Assembly (NCBI RefSeq): GCF_009389715.1
Contig: NC_052409.1
Span: 908,001 to 972,000, forward strand
DNA: 64,000 bases
Direction of reading: 5' to 3'
Origin: Phoenix dactylifera
Taxonomy: Eukaryota; Streptophyta; Magnoliopsida; Arecales; Arecaceae
Below the pieces are notes generated by a model. That model was not told the DNA's origin and made no database searches. It was given only the letters and a program-made list of their open reading frames with translations. Every line of letters starts with the position of its first letter. Position 1 is the first letter of the stretch. Below, in pieces: positions 9,655 through 25,840 of the stretch. Both the position numbers and the translations under genes were made by a program.

Positions 9655-10269
9655 GAGATTATGTTTTATTTTATTTTATTTTATTTTTTTAAAAAAGCGG
9701 CAATTTATATAGCTCTAACGTGAGTACATCTTGCCAATTCAAGAGAAAGTACAAAGTACAGGGGAAGGGATATGTCTACTGCCGACATCCAAAGAAACTC
9801 TCCGGAGTGACGGACGATGAAGGAAGCGACCTAGTCTGCTGCACTGTTCGCCTATTTGAACACATGTGCTACCTGAAAATCGCTCAGCTCCCGAACTAGT
9901 CCATGAGATTCTCAGATGAGAGAATGAGCATCGCCATACCTGTCCACTTCCCGAATCCAGTCGATCACCATAGAAGAATCTCTCTCAAGGCACACACGCT
10001 CGGCACCCAGTACCCGTCTCGCACAAGAGATATCTTCCCAGGCTGCTCGAAGCTCTGCCCTAACTACAGTGAGTCCCTGATCATCCCAAAAGAGAACGTA
10101 GCGGCAATCGTGGTGACCTCCCCCGCATGAAGCATAGCTCTGTCCACCACCAACCTTGGAGACGACCTGATCCTGCCCTCAAACAGACAGGCATTTCTAT
10201 CCAACAATATATAATAAGCCAAGTATGCCCTAGGGCTCAACAGTACTACGACTCCGCATGGAGACTCTC
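9655..10269 (-). mobile_element. LINE 3' fragment, minus strand, cut by an LTR element
   Basis: The left end is a T-rich run (TTTTATTTTATTTTA) that represents the poly(A) tail. It is followed by TATAGCTCTAACGTGAGTAC, as in the LINE at 29482-30387. On the minus strand the piece around 10100-10270 encodes YILLDRNACLFEG, which aligns with YYIWLDRNAGLFED of that other LINE. Similarity stops exactly where TGTCATGCCCC begins at 10270. Confidence 0.65.
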
Positions 10270-10798
10270 TGTCATGCCCCGAATTCGGATCATGACACGG
10301 CTGTGCTATTGCAAACCTTTGCCCGCAATAGCACACAACCATATAAAATTTTAAATCCAAATGAACTATATTATTAATGAATGTCATAAAGTATTTGAAC
10401 AATAAGGAGCGATATAGAACTTCTAAAAATTTGTACAATATTCATTGTATCCCAAACTCTGGAGTGAGTCAAGCTCCTTGCTCCTAGCAGTCCTACTTAT
10501 CTATAAAGACATGAATGAATTGGCGTGAGCTATAAAAGCTCAATAAATAACCATGTAAAATCTTACCAGATCAAGCATAATATTCTTAATGTTGGTATAT
10601 TAATTTAGAAAATTAACAGTTATAACAAAGTATGCATTTCATATAGCATATATCCAAATCAGTCATTAAGCAATGCATGCCAATCATGCAAGTTCATAAA
10701 TATGGTTGTGCATCATAAAACATTGCCATTATTTCATACTTTGAAAACCGTGCTTCCAGATGGTAGTGCAGCTATGGTCACTATTATTGCTCGTGACA

Positions 10799-11165
10799 GG
10801 GCCATAATCTTTACCAACTATTATTTTCCGTTGGCAGAGTCTAAACCAAGCTATTATAACCCGCTTGTAAGGGCCATATGCCGAGCTATTATAATTCACT
10901 AGCGAGGGCCATAGTCTTTGCCAACTATTATTCTCCGTTAACAGAGTCTAAACCAAGCTATTATAACCTGCTGGTGAGAACCATATGCCGAGCTATTATA
11001 ACCCGCTGGTGAAGGCCATAGTCTTTGCCAACTATTATTCTCCATTGACAGGGTCTAAGCCAAGCTATTATAACCTGCTAGCGAGGGCCATAATCTTTGC
11101 CAACTATTATTTTCCGTTGGTAGGATCTAAACCAAGCTATTATAACCTGCTGGTGAGGGCCGTAT
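10799..11165 (+). repeat. Two-unit minisatellite (about 70 + 35 bp)
   Basis: A longer unit (GGGCCATAATCTTTGCCAAC then AGTCTAAACCAAGCTATTAT) alternates with a shorter unit (GGGCCATATGCCGAGCTATT). There are about four long and two short units with moderate divergence. Both share the word AAGCTATTATAACC or its GAGC variant. Confidence 0.8.
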
Positions 11166-12176
11166 ATAGTAATCTGAGAGTTCATAAACCATATCATGCT
11201 TTTCATAAATCTTACTTCATAAGTATATTAGAAATTGAATATTGGCGTCACAATATGCAAAAATCCATGATCATACTGCAACTTTATTTTTCCATGCAAT
11301 TTTCTACATCATCATAAATCATATGTACACAATATAGCAATCCTGATGAATATCATTTAGCCAAAATCATGGAATACTTGCTAACATATGCTTGATCATA
11401 ATATTTGAGAAATATAGCAGTAATATACAATTTCACATCCAATTATTGTCATGTATTGAAAGCAATAAGATTGTGTCAGGGTCATTTACTTTAATTTGCT
11501 CACTAAATCTTAGGCTTAGATGTTAATTCTCCAATACCTAAAAATGTCATTAAATTACATGTTACTTGCGCATTCAATTTCTATTTATTTATAATTTTTT
11601 TTCTTAATTAAAAGCATTTACAACCCATCCATATGATTGAATTTCATTTTTAGGTCCATAGCCTAATTTAATTTGTGGTTTAGGCCCATGGCTCAATTCA
11701 ATTTCTGGTTCAGGTCTAATCTAATTTCTGGTTCAGATTTGATTCAATTTATGATTCATATCTGTTTCAGCTTCTGGTTCAAATCTGATTCAACCTCTGA
11801 TTCAGGTCTAGTTCAGCTTTTTAGTTCAGACCTGATTCAACCTCTGATTCAGATCTGATTCAATCTCTGATTCAGGTCTGATTCAGCTTCTGGTTCAGGT
11901 CTGAGCCAATTTCAACTTCTGGTTTAGACTCAATTGCCTTTTAGTTCAAGTCTGGGCCCATTTGCATTCAAGCCCGAAGTTTAATTAAATTCTGAATCAG
12001 GCCCTTGGCCTGATTCAGTTACTGGGCCCATTGGTATTCAGGTCCAAAACTTGGTTAAATTCTGGAATAGGCCCTTGGCCTGATTCAGTCACTGGGCCCA
12101 TTTGTATTCAAGCCCAGTAACATGGTTAGTTAACTTATAATTAAACCCTATTAGTTTTAATTAATTTAAAGGACTC

Positions 12177-14483
12177 TGTTAGCATCCCTCATATGCCATG
12201 AAAATTTCGAAATAATTTTCAGATTGCAGCGGAAAAACATATGCGGGATCCGTTCATCGCATGAACGTATTTTAAAACTTTTCGTTTGTAGATAGATTAG
12301 AATTAAATTATTTTAAACCATTTTAAAATCATTAAGAAGATCAGATCTTCACCTTGTGCGGGTAGATGGTCTCCGCAAATCTGATTCACGTGGTATTTGA
12401 TGAAGGTTCAGTGGAAGCCGCACACGCGTCCGACCTCTACAGGTATCCATACGAAGTAATGAGTCGATCGAAGCCTTTGGATCTCTCCGGAGTGCTAGCT
12501 CCCTTGCAGAGAAGGCTATTGATGGTTGAATCCTTTCTCCTTGCAGCAATCAACACTTGGTTGCTTTCTCTTGAGGATGAAGAAGAGGAGAAAAAAAATA
12601 AAAAGAAGCATACACTTGCAACCTTTTATTTTTGGCGGAAGAAGGAAAGAAAAAGAGATGCACACGCCTCCCTTCTTTTTCTTTGTTGGTGGCTGATTAA
12701 ACCCCAAAAGAGGAGAGGGCTTCTCACGGCTCAAAGAAGGTTGAGAGGAGGAGAGGTACGGCTCAATAATGGAATGAAAAGATCCCATCCGGCAGCACCT
12801 CTTTTATTTTGTTTAAGATAAAGTTGGAGCTCCTAAAATTTAGGAGCTCCATCCTTATCCATTATTCGCGGGGGGCGGGGGGGGGGGGGGGGGGGGCGCG
12901 GTGAAATGCCAAGGGAGGGTACACCCCTCCCTCCTTATGTTACATCACGCACACCTCCACTTGAGGGGCTTATTCTTAGGGGGGTTTAGTCTCTTTCAAA
13001 AAAGAACTAGGTGCACCCTTTCTTTCATTCTAAATCCTAATTTAATTAAAATTTAATTGAACCAAGATTCCATTGAACTTTTCAATCCTAATCCAATTAG
13101 GAGTCATTTAATTAATTATATTAAAATTAAAATTAATTAAAACTTCAGAAAATTCTAATCTAATCAGGACTTGTTCAAATTTCAGCCCTAAGACAATTAG
13201 GACTTTAGAAATCCTATTCCAAGTAGGACTCTAATTTAATTTGAAATCCTAATCCAATTAGGACTTCATGAATCCCACTCCAAGTAGAACTCATGATCAA
13301 GTCCAATTAATTTAATTAAATTGCAATCCGATTGCAATTATTCCTTTTTCTAACCACTAACTCTTAGCGGGTTTTCAATTTATCAATCTAATTGATCATA
13401 TGTGATTCTTAATCACAATTCAACCATCGGATCGGTCAATACTTCTAATGTGTGTGACCCCATAGGTTTTATTCTGACTGGTAGTGAGATATATTGCGAT
13501 CTCTATCACAATATCATTGAAAACTCCTTTCAATCGGTTGAAACAATTCCAACTCAACTCGCCAGGGATCATCGACCATCAAGATGATCCCTGTAAGTCT
13601 CACCATCCATCAGTGACACCTAGCAGTATGTAGTGGCTACGCAACAGAATAGAATGATGAACCTCTAGGTGCAGTTATCGTATGATACAGTCCTTCTATC
13701 GTGGATCCTTACAGACCGGAGGTCATGGATAACTCGTTAAACCCCGTCGTCTGTCATATGTCTAGATTTATTTGACTTAAGTTCGATAGTGGAAAACTCT
13801 TTCTCCACTTTATATTACTGCCCTGGCCAAGGTCTTAGAACTCAGTCTAATAAATCACATAGGATCACTCCTCTTCTATCAAGATCGATAGATTCCATGT
13901 AAGTGCATACCCTACTTCTACACTGAACCTACTGCAGCCAATCTACACAACAAGGACCCATATGACTAGAGACCATGTATATGTGCAGTCAAACTACAAT
14001 AACCTCACTGTGAATAGCCGAAGCACCGCAGGTCAAAGGAGTAGTCACACTACTGCAACATCAAGCAAGTCACTGACGAGTGGATAGACATCCAAGTGAC
14101 TTCTTGTCTTGGTCATGCTCAGTACCCTTGTTCTCTAATAAGCACATGCACTATCACTTCAGTGTCCCTACACTGTGAACTTGAGTCTCGTCCATCCATA
14201 AGGAAAGCGATCTGTGCACTGATCGGATCGATCACCGTCCTCGTGATGATCTATTGATCAGGAGCATTTAAAAATTAATCACTAATGATACATGGCTCAA
14301 ATTCTCAACTCTTGAGAATATGTATCATCATCTTATTAATTTCTTGAACGATTCATAGACACATAAACAATATGAATGAAAAGATGCCCATTTATTATTC
14401 AATAATAATAAAGTCAAGTACAAATTTATATCCAGAATTAATAATGTGTCCGCCAGATTAGCTTTTAGGGCATACATCTAACA
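12177..14483 (-). mobile_element. SIRE/Copia-like solo LTR, minus orientation
   Basis: Read on the minus strand it begins TGTTAGATGTATGCCCTAAA and ends CATATGAGGGATGCTAACA, a TGTTAG...CTAACA pair at 14483 and 12177. This start is familiar from large plant Copia LTRs. There is no internal domain. The flanking five bases (GACTC on the left, ATTGG on the right) do not match, so the target duplication is missing. A run of about 20 G occurs near 12870-12897. Confidence 0.65.
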
Positions 14484-14904
14484 ATTGGCTCAGCCCATAT
14501 TGAATTTAACCCCTTCTTTTAAGGTTTGGGCTCTTCAGGCCCGGTTAGCTTTGGTTTGGGAATACTTAGCTGGGACTAAGCCCAGCCCAATCTCAGGTCT
14601 ATTATGACTGTCCGGCCCGTTTTAGGTCTTTTAAATCAGCCCGTGGCCCATTAACTGTTCCAAGTTTTAGATTGGGTCACTGGGCCTTAAATCCAATGAC
14701 CCAATGTCATATTTAAGTGCAACCATGGCCCATAAACTTATCCTTAAAATTAGCCCGGGCGCAGCCCACTAAAGACTCCCCTCCTAGATCTCAGCCCGAT
14801 CTCTTGGCACGTATAATTTCTCTAATTCCGTGGCCCGTATAATACTATATTTTTTAATAAAATATATATATTTTTTGATAGAAATTTGCATTTGACTATG
14901 GTGA

Positions 14905-15131
14905 AACGACAAAACTCATGTCGCCCCACAGAGCACTCGAACACACGTGTTCTCGTAACGCTAAGCCGGGGTTTAAGAAACTGACCAAATGCAATGATTT
15001 TTACTCATTACTGCGAAGGGCGGGTGGACCAATGGTGGGCTGGATGCATAAGCTCACCGCTCACCTGCCAGTGTTAAGATCCCACCCCAGCTCGCCCCTC
15101 TTTTAATTGCACCCTCGCCAAGGCCACTTCT
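14905..15131 (+). repeat. Upstream flank shared with 35970-36189
   Basis: AAGAAACTGACCAAATGCAA through GTTAAGATCCCACCCCAGCT and CGCCCCTCTTTTAATTGCAC are shared with the segment immediately upstream of the second ADH gene. It marks the left end of the ADH duplication. Confidence 0.75.
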
Positions 15132-15143
15132 GGAAAGGGATCC

Positions 15144-15656
15144 CACTGAGGTGACAGCCTAGTGGGAGTGTAGCCTTACTTCCAATTAAGTAGTTTCGAG
15201 TTTGAAATGCAGGGACATCGATTAAATTATGGAGACCGGATGCTTCCTCCTCGAACACGGGGTCTGAAAAAGCGTATCGCTCTGCTAGACCCACTGAGGT
15301 GGGAGTGTAGCCTTACTTCTAATCAAGTAATTTCGAGTTCGAAATGCACGGGCATCGATTAAATTATGGAGACCGGATGCTTCCTGCTCGAATACGGGGT
15401 CTGAAAGAGCGTATCGCTCTGCTAGTAGCTTCGGTGGTGCCAGATATGACGTACTCACACGTAGTATTCGTGCCGGTGTCCAGAAGAGTAATCGAGCCGG
15501 GCCAACAGATGGAGAGGTATGAGTAAAAATAATCGGGGTGTCCAACATACGATCATTTTTGTCCGAATCGAACATTCTTCCGATGGGATGGGATCCAGTA
15601 GGGACTGCCAGGGTGGGCTTGTCCCTTTCAAAAAAAAAAAAAAAAAAAAAAGAAAA
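15144..15656 (+). mobile_element. SINE with duplicated head, inserted upstream of the ADH pseudogene
   Basis: It has a tRNA-like head with A-box-like CAGCCTAGTGGGAGT and B-box-like GAGTTCGAAATGC. The head is present twice in tandem (from 15144 and from about 15290), followed by a body similar to the SINE at 27518-27905 and a poly(A) tail at about 15630-15650. The target duplication is imperfect: GGAAAGGGATCC at 15132-15143 and GAAAAAGGTCC at 15657-15667. The paralogous site (36190-36202) reads GGAAAGGGGTCC with no insertion, so this SINE arrived after the ADH duplication. Confidence 0.8.
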
Positions 15657-15763
15657 GAAAAAGGTCCAGCGAGAGCGGAGCGGACGGCGAGCGCGAGGAC
15701 GAGAGAGGAAGGAATAGAAAGAGATAAGAAAGCGACCAGATTAGAAGCTAAAAGCTCTCTCTC

Positions 15764-20835
<5,072 letters not shown>

Positions 20836-22330
20836 AGTGTTCCATCGTCAGATTGTATTCTAGGACCTAAGATTATGAGATCATCATCTGTAGTGGACTT
20901 TTGTGCATCCTGTCCTAGGGCAATGTGGTCTACAAAAGTAAGATGAGGGTGAAGCCATATTGCCAGTCATGTTCTAATGAACTTACCTTGTCGGTATTTT
21001 GCTGTCCTTTTTCTTTATTTGCCAGCTATTTACATGCTTCGGAATTGAGAACGAGGATAATGTATTCATCCGCGTATCTTTTGGGGAATATTCAACTTTT
21101 AAATGTGGTCAAGGCCAATATTCAGTATCTTCAGAAAATCCGTAGATGATATTTGGAGAAAAAAATAATTTTGTCAGCAATAAATGAGATGATGATTATG
21201 ATTGTGTTTGTGGAATTATAAATTCAAATTTCCTATTCATGTGAAATTATCTAAATAAAGATCTGACACCGTCGGTACTGCATTTGATTCTAAGCAATGT
21301 ATCCGGGTCGCTCACAATGAAATTGGCTCCTTGAACCTGAATATTTGTCTGGTGAGGGGGCTGTGTTTTTGTTTGTAAAATTTAATAAATTACAACTTTT
21401 TTAAAATTAAAAATAAATTATATTTATATTTAATAATTTGAAAAATTAATGCTTATCCTCTCGAGGCGGGAGAAGTTGAAAAATAATCAAAATAATTTTA
21501 AGTAATCTAACAACAAATCAAAGACACAAGGAACATAAATGAAGTGGGTATTCTTCTCTTCCCTCAAGAATAATTTAATTTTTTTATATAAAATAAATTA
21601 TTATATTAATTTTATAAATTTAATTAAATGTAAATATAGATTTTATAAGTTATTGGATGTAAATATAATAAATATATTTTTTTTAAAAAAAAAATTGTAA
21701 GTTATTCTAAAATTTTTTTATCTCTACTTGAAAGATTGTTTTGTTTTAATTCATCCACGAAATCATTTTACTTTGTCCCATCTATTAAATAGTATTTTAC
21801 TTTGTCCCATCTATTTAATAGTAAGAGAGGAGCTAGTACCTCTTATCCTATTCCATTTCTCGCTTCAGTCTCTTATATGCTCAGGAAATTATTAGCTGGG
21901 CCAGGTCTACCGGAAAGGGGGCCAATCCTTTTACGAAACGCCACGCCATACTAAAGGAAGAGAGAAAAAAGACGGAGAGAAAAAAGACGGAGGGAAGAAA
22001 GAGGGAGAAAGTGAGAAAGCGGAAGGGACAGCCAATCACAGCCGTGTTTGCTGGTGTTCGACGTCAGGCGGTGGTATCAATCGTAGGCGGAAAACAGGGA
22101 CCGAAAGTGGCTAAGAGGGAGGCGAGGTCGAGCGGTGAACCAGCCATCCCCGACTGGGCGGTGAAAGAAAGAGAGGGGCTGCAGACCTCCTCCAAAAGGA
22201 AAAAGCTAGAGAGGGATTCGAATTCTCGTTGGCAAAGTCCCTGGTCCCATGGCTACCAGTCAAAAGGTAGGGAAACCCTGGTGGTGAAACAACGAAAGGG
22301 ATGGAAGAGAATGGGGGCTCATCCTCGACC
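20836..22330. other. Downstream ADH flank then AT-rich spacer
   Basis: To about 21430 the sequence is the 3' flank shared with 41401-42030. The rest is AT-rich with purine-rich stretches (GAGAAAAAAGACGGA repeats near 21960-22000). A frame at 22011-22673 has biased composition and overlaps the 3' flank of the minus-strand membrane-protein copy; I see no evidence that it is a gene. Confidence 0.5.
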
Positions 22331-22659
22331 GGCAGTGGCATCTAGCTTCCCCCCCTTCACCGAAGAACACCAAGGTACTCATCCAAGACCAACCAAATTG
22401 GGAACAGAGCACATCCAGCTCAGTTTACTCAAATCGAACCCATTCACCGAAGAACACCAAGGTTATCATCGACGCAAAATAGTACAGTGGAATCAGGTCA
22501 AAGACGTAGTTTCGCTCGACAGTAACAGTAGGTTGGATCATTCGTTTACATATAATTTATTTTGTTTTTCTCGATTTACATATTATCAGACCATCAGCAG
22601 CAGCGACGGAAGCAGCAGAACCAGCAACGTCGACAACCATACAGCGGAGAACCGATTTG

Positions 22660-23211
22660 TTAAGCAGCCGTGACAGGCTTTGACAATGGCGTGCGCATGA
22701 GCGAAAATTGATGCTGGGTTTTGCGGAGGATCCAATTGAAACAGCGGAGCAGCAACATGCATGGACTTCGATCGAGAGGCAGCAAAGGAACCATGCACAC
22801 CGAGTACACAATCCAAGGATCCCGGACGGCAGCAACGATGCAAACCAGCGACCCAAAAGTGGACGCCATGAAGATAACGGTGATGTCTTCGAAGAACAAG
22901 GCGATGGAGGGAAGTTTAGGACGGAACGTGATGGATGCTAGAGAAGAGGAGAAGAGGCCGAGCAAAGAGAAGGCAAACATGTCCATCGAGGTGAAGTTGG
23001 CGACGCTGGGCTTCGTCAAAGCTTGTCCATCTCCCATGGCGACGTAGGACGAGAAGAGTGTCACCACCACGCCTATAGCGAACATGGGCAAGCCTTGGAC
23101 CAAAGTGCGCAGTGCTGAGTGGTTGCTGGCCTCCCTACCATCTCCATTTCTAAGTGGACTCGTGCAGGAGAGTCGGGATTCCGCGCCCCGGCAGCTTCCC
23201 ATCCCAGACAT
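22660..23211 (-). CDS. Unknown multi-pass membrane protein, copy B (183 aa, open)
   Basis: This is the inverted counterpart of the copy at 7840-8466. It runs from ATG at 23211 (MSGMGSCRGAESRLSC) and keeps the hydrophobic segments MFAIGVVVTLFSSYVAM, MDMFAFSLLGLFSSS and DITVIFMASTFGSLVCIVAA. After ILRK this copy has four A's where copies A and D have five. The frame therefore changes and ends TQHQFSLMRTPLSKPVTAA instead of the leucine-rich tail. Similarity continues about 330 bp past the stop into the shared 3' flank. Function unknown; the frame is open but translation is not shown. Confidence 0.4.
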   Translation of the reverse strand: MSGMGSCRGAESRLSCTSPLRNGDGREASNHSALRTLVQGLPMFAIGVVVTLFSSYVAMGDGQALTKPSVANFTSMDMFAFSLLGLFSSSLASITFRPKLPSIALFFEDITVIFMASTFGSLVCIVAAVRDPWIVYSVCMVPLLPLDRSPCMLLLRCFNWILRKTQHQFSLMRTPLSKPVTAA

Positions 23212-23354
23212 GAGGAGAAGTGTTCGCCGTTGCACGGAGGCCGTCGCAAGTTATAGACAGGGAAGAGCAGAGAAGCGCGGGTGGGGAGGGGATGTTGCAC
23301 TATAATACTTCGGCTAAAAGATATGGAACCATCTCGCATATAGGGAGGAGGGGA

Positions 23355-23361
23355 TTTTATG
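23355..23361 (-). promoter_or_regulatory. Proximal TATA-like box of copy B
   Basis: On the minus strand it reads CATAAAATCCCCTCC, about 145 bp before the ATG. The same downstream context follows the TATA box of copy A. Confidence 0.4.
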
Positions 23362-23423
23362 ACACAATCTTTTTCTCGCATATAGAGATAGGGAAGGGCA
23401 GAGAAGCGCTGGTGGGGATGGGA

Positions 23424-23430
23424 TTTTATA
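23424..23430 (-). promoter_or_regulatory. Distal TATA-like box of copy B
   Basis: On the minus strand it reads CCTATAAAATCCCATCCCC, followed by ACCAGCGCTTCTC. The same downstream words (GAGAAGCGC and its context) recur near 23270 and 23400, so the promoter stretch is duplicated here. Confidence 0.4.
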
Positions 23431-24199
23431 GGGGTCTGTTTGGGTCACCTTGCTTCCAAAAACGATGGTTTGACAATTGGAACCCCCTGCATTAAAAATC
23501 TAAAATACTAGTGAAAGAGAGGCAGCATGGTGGAGCACAAGGACCACTGAGTAAATATAGATGACCTCGTCATATCGTCCGCTACGGAAGGTCCGACGGC
23601 GCATCCTATAACTGGGACCGCCCCTGCGGACCGGTTGGTGGAAACGAACTTCCATTCTCCAAGTCCCCATAGAGTCCTATTTTCCCATTAGAGAGGGCCG
23701 GTACATGTTCTTCAGCATCACTTGTGATCGGCATGAAAAATTCTTAATATTAGTTGAGTCCCTCTTTTCATATGATTAAATCATAATAATACCTATATAT
23801 AGCTTCTTCCAATTCAACCGAAGCCGCCACGAGTACAACTCCAATCACAATGTATTCCATAGATCCAAAATGCGCTCTTGAAAATAAATGAAGCTCGTCA
23901 TCTAGACGAGGACTACTGAGATTCCTCATTTTTTGTTTTTTGTTTTTTTTTTTTTTTCTGATGACCAGCTATATGAAATGCCAAATTTATCAAGTAAATG
24001 AAGCTCGAATATATATTGATTGTGTCTGAAAAATTATGTACCATTTGACATATGAGTATATGACATATTGCATGCACTCCATGGATGTGTCCTTGTGTGG
24101 GGTTTTTAAAGCTTGAACTGTCAGACGCTTGCGGGCACCTAGACTACTAGGCATTCGTGTCAAATGTTCGGTAGCAATATTTATCTCACATACAAAATG

Positions 24200-24690
24200 C
24201 TCGTCCAGCCACCACTGAAACTTTGTGTATACCTGGACTACAAAACGGCACTCCTTTTGAACTCCCCACTACGCCCAGTCACTTCTTAATGCGGCCGCTC
24301 CAAAACAAAATCGATGTGCTGGGCAAAATGCTCCTTGAGCCAATCAATTCACCCGACATGAATGCTCAGGCAGCTCGGACCCATCAAAATGACCTCACGC
24401 TTAGCTAACAATTTTCTTACCCTCCACACGAAGTGCGTTCCATCTATCGCACGAAGATTACGATAATAATCTCCAATAAGATATTAAGATATAATTCACA
24501 GAAATTTCAAGATCCCAACCAATAATAGCCGTCGGCCCTTGCAAAATTGTTGTAAAGGGTCGGCCGTCAGCGTAAAGGGGTCGCTTCCTCTATTTTCTCC
24601 CTTACGCTGAGCTTGACATGGTGCAATGAGATTGGTGAATGCGCCGATGATGGTTACATAGTCATCTTTGCTCCCCATTTAGATAATCTT
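24200..24690 (-). mobile_element. Possible remnant of a PIF/Harbinger transposase gene
   Basis: On the minus strand near 24430-24470 the frame reads YYRNLRAIDGTHF. AIDGTH is the motif around the first catalytic Asp of DDE_Tnp_4 transposases. The surrounding frames are interrupted and the second and third catalytic blocks were not recognised. This rests on one motif. Confidence 0.3.
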
Positions 24691-24734
24691 TATCCATGAA
24701 GGATGTTTCGGCTATTGAATCAGCAGCTAAGTTA

Positions 24735-25085
24735 TGATCCTAAATGAGATCATCACTTAGTTATGTGGTCCACGTTTTTCTTTTTTTTAATGCTTCTTTC
24801 ACAATAGTTAATTCAGGAGTCTAAGGTATGATGCTAAATGAGATCATCACTTGGTTATGTGGTCCACGTTTTTTTTTTTTAATGCTTCTTTCGCAATAGT
24901 TAATTCAGGAGTCTAAGGTATGATGCTAAATGAGATCATAACTTAGTTAGGTCGTCCTCGTTTTTTTTTCAATGCTTCTTTCACAATAGTTAATTCAGGA
25001 GTCTAAGGTATGATGCTAAATGAGATCATAACTTAGTTAGGTCGTCCTCGATTTTTTTTTTAATGCTTCTTTCACAATAGTTAAC
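24735..25085 (+). repeat. Tandem repeat of about 92 bp, nearly four units
   Basis: The unit contains TTAATGCTTCTTTCACAATA, GTTAATTCAGGAGTCTAAGG and ATGATGCTAAATGAGATCAT and ends in a T-run after GGTCCACG or GTCGTCCTCG. It derives from the edge of the ADH intron 2 sequence at 16310-16350, which follows in longer form at 25065-25235. Confidence 0.8.
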
Positions 25086-25235
25086 CAATGAGATCTAGAC
25101 TTTAAGAACTTCGTAAGAAGTCTTTGTGTTTGCAAATATGATCCAAGCTCCGGCCTTGCTATCTTATGCCAGAGCTCATAAGGCCCTGTTCCTCTCTCCT
25201 CAAGAATTAGGATTTTTTCATGTCCTCAAGAATTA
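25065..25235 (+). repeat. Fragment of ADH intron 2 sequence
   Basis: Words shared with 16320-16490: AATGAGATCTAGA, TTCGTAAGAAGTC, AAGCTCCGGCCTTGCTA and CTCATAAGGC. It stops at TCAAGAATTAGG, where the sequence switches to inverted material matching 27080-27130. Confidence 0.75.
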
Positions 25236-25639
25236 GGGTCTCGAAGAAAACAGAGAAATTACTCATTGGAATGGTAAGAGGAGAAAAGGAGATCTTTTTA
25301 CACAATTTCTTTTAGATTTATAGATAAATTTGGGAAAGAGAAGAAGAGTTAACAATTTCTTTTAGCTTTATTGATAGATTTGGGTAAAAGAAGAAGAGTT
25401 GCTTTTTTCTGGGCTGACCGTTGTGCTTAGAATTAGTTTTGAATGAATTTTAATCTTTAGCATAATTTTTTTTCTTCAACCACGCGTTAAAAGATAAAAG
25501 TATGGCTCTTCTTTCCCGCGGATGAAATTCAATAGTTCCCGGATCTACAGAAAATGACCACGTCCCGGCACGAAAAACGGAAAGTCAAGGCCAGGAATAA
25601 ATTTTGTTAGCTTTCTTGGAATAGAGTATGCAATAGAAT

Positions 25640-25770
25640 CTGTTACCTTCAGCATCCTGCTTTCCTTCTTAGGCCTCTCACCTGTTTTTATAACTGGACC
25701 TCTAGACAGCAGCTTCCCAGTTTTGATCATATATAGCTTTGGCAATCTGCAAGAATTGATATGCAATACA
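25640..25770 (-). pseudogene. Copy 2 of unit A, inverted first exon
   Basis: On the minus strand it encodes MIKTGKLLSRGPVIKTGERP and then RPKKESRMLK followed by a GT donor, matching unit A copies 1 and 3. The inverted stretch continues to about 25935 with sequence lying upstream of the exon in copy 3. Confidence 0.7.
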
Positions 25771-25840
25771 CATGATGGCACCGAGTATTAAGGTTGATCA
25801 ATATAATTTCTACTAGGTAATTAAGCTGAACATACAGGTC

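Larger units (their letters stand above)
10270..14870 (+). mobile_element. LTR-retrotransposon sequence beginning TGTCATGCCCC
   Basis: The start TGTCATGCCCCGAATTCGG is a common plant LTR 5' end. The sequence is AT-rich, non-coding, and contains the minisatellite at 10799-11165 and a stretch of imperfect TCTGGTTCAGGTCTGATTCA repeats (about 11640-11900). GGCCCA-rich sequence before 12177 and after 14483 looks continuous, so the SIRE-like LTR at 12177-14483 is nested inside it. The right border is not determined; 14870 is where this character ends. No gag or pol frame was seen. Confidence 0.45.

Noticed and set aside
12366-12821. A 151-codon frame
   Set aside because: Lies inside the SIRE-like LTR in the wrong orientation and has Lys/Glu-rich low-complexity content.
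22011-22673. A 220-codon open frame
   Set aside because: Low-complexity basic composition, overlap with the 3' flank and tail of the inverted membrane-protein copy, and no domain. Most likely a chance frame in purine-rich sequence.
24735-25085. CRISPR-like array
   Set aside because: Units are about 92 bp, contiguous and without unique spacers, in a plant nuclear genome; they are a tandem repeat from the ADH intron.
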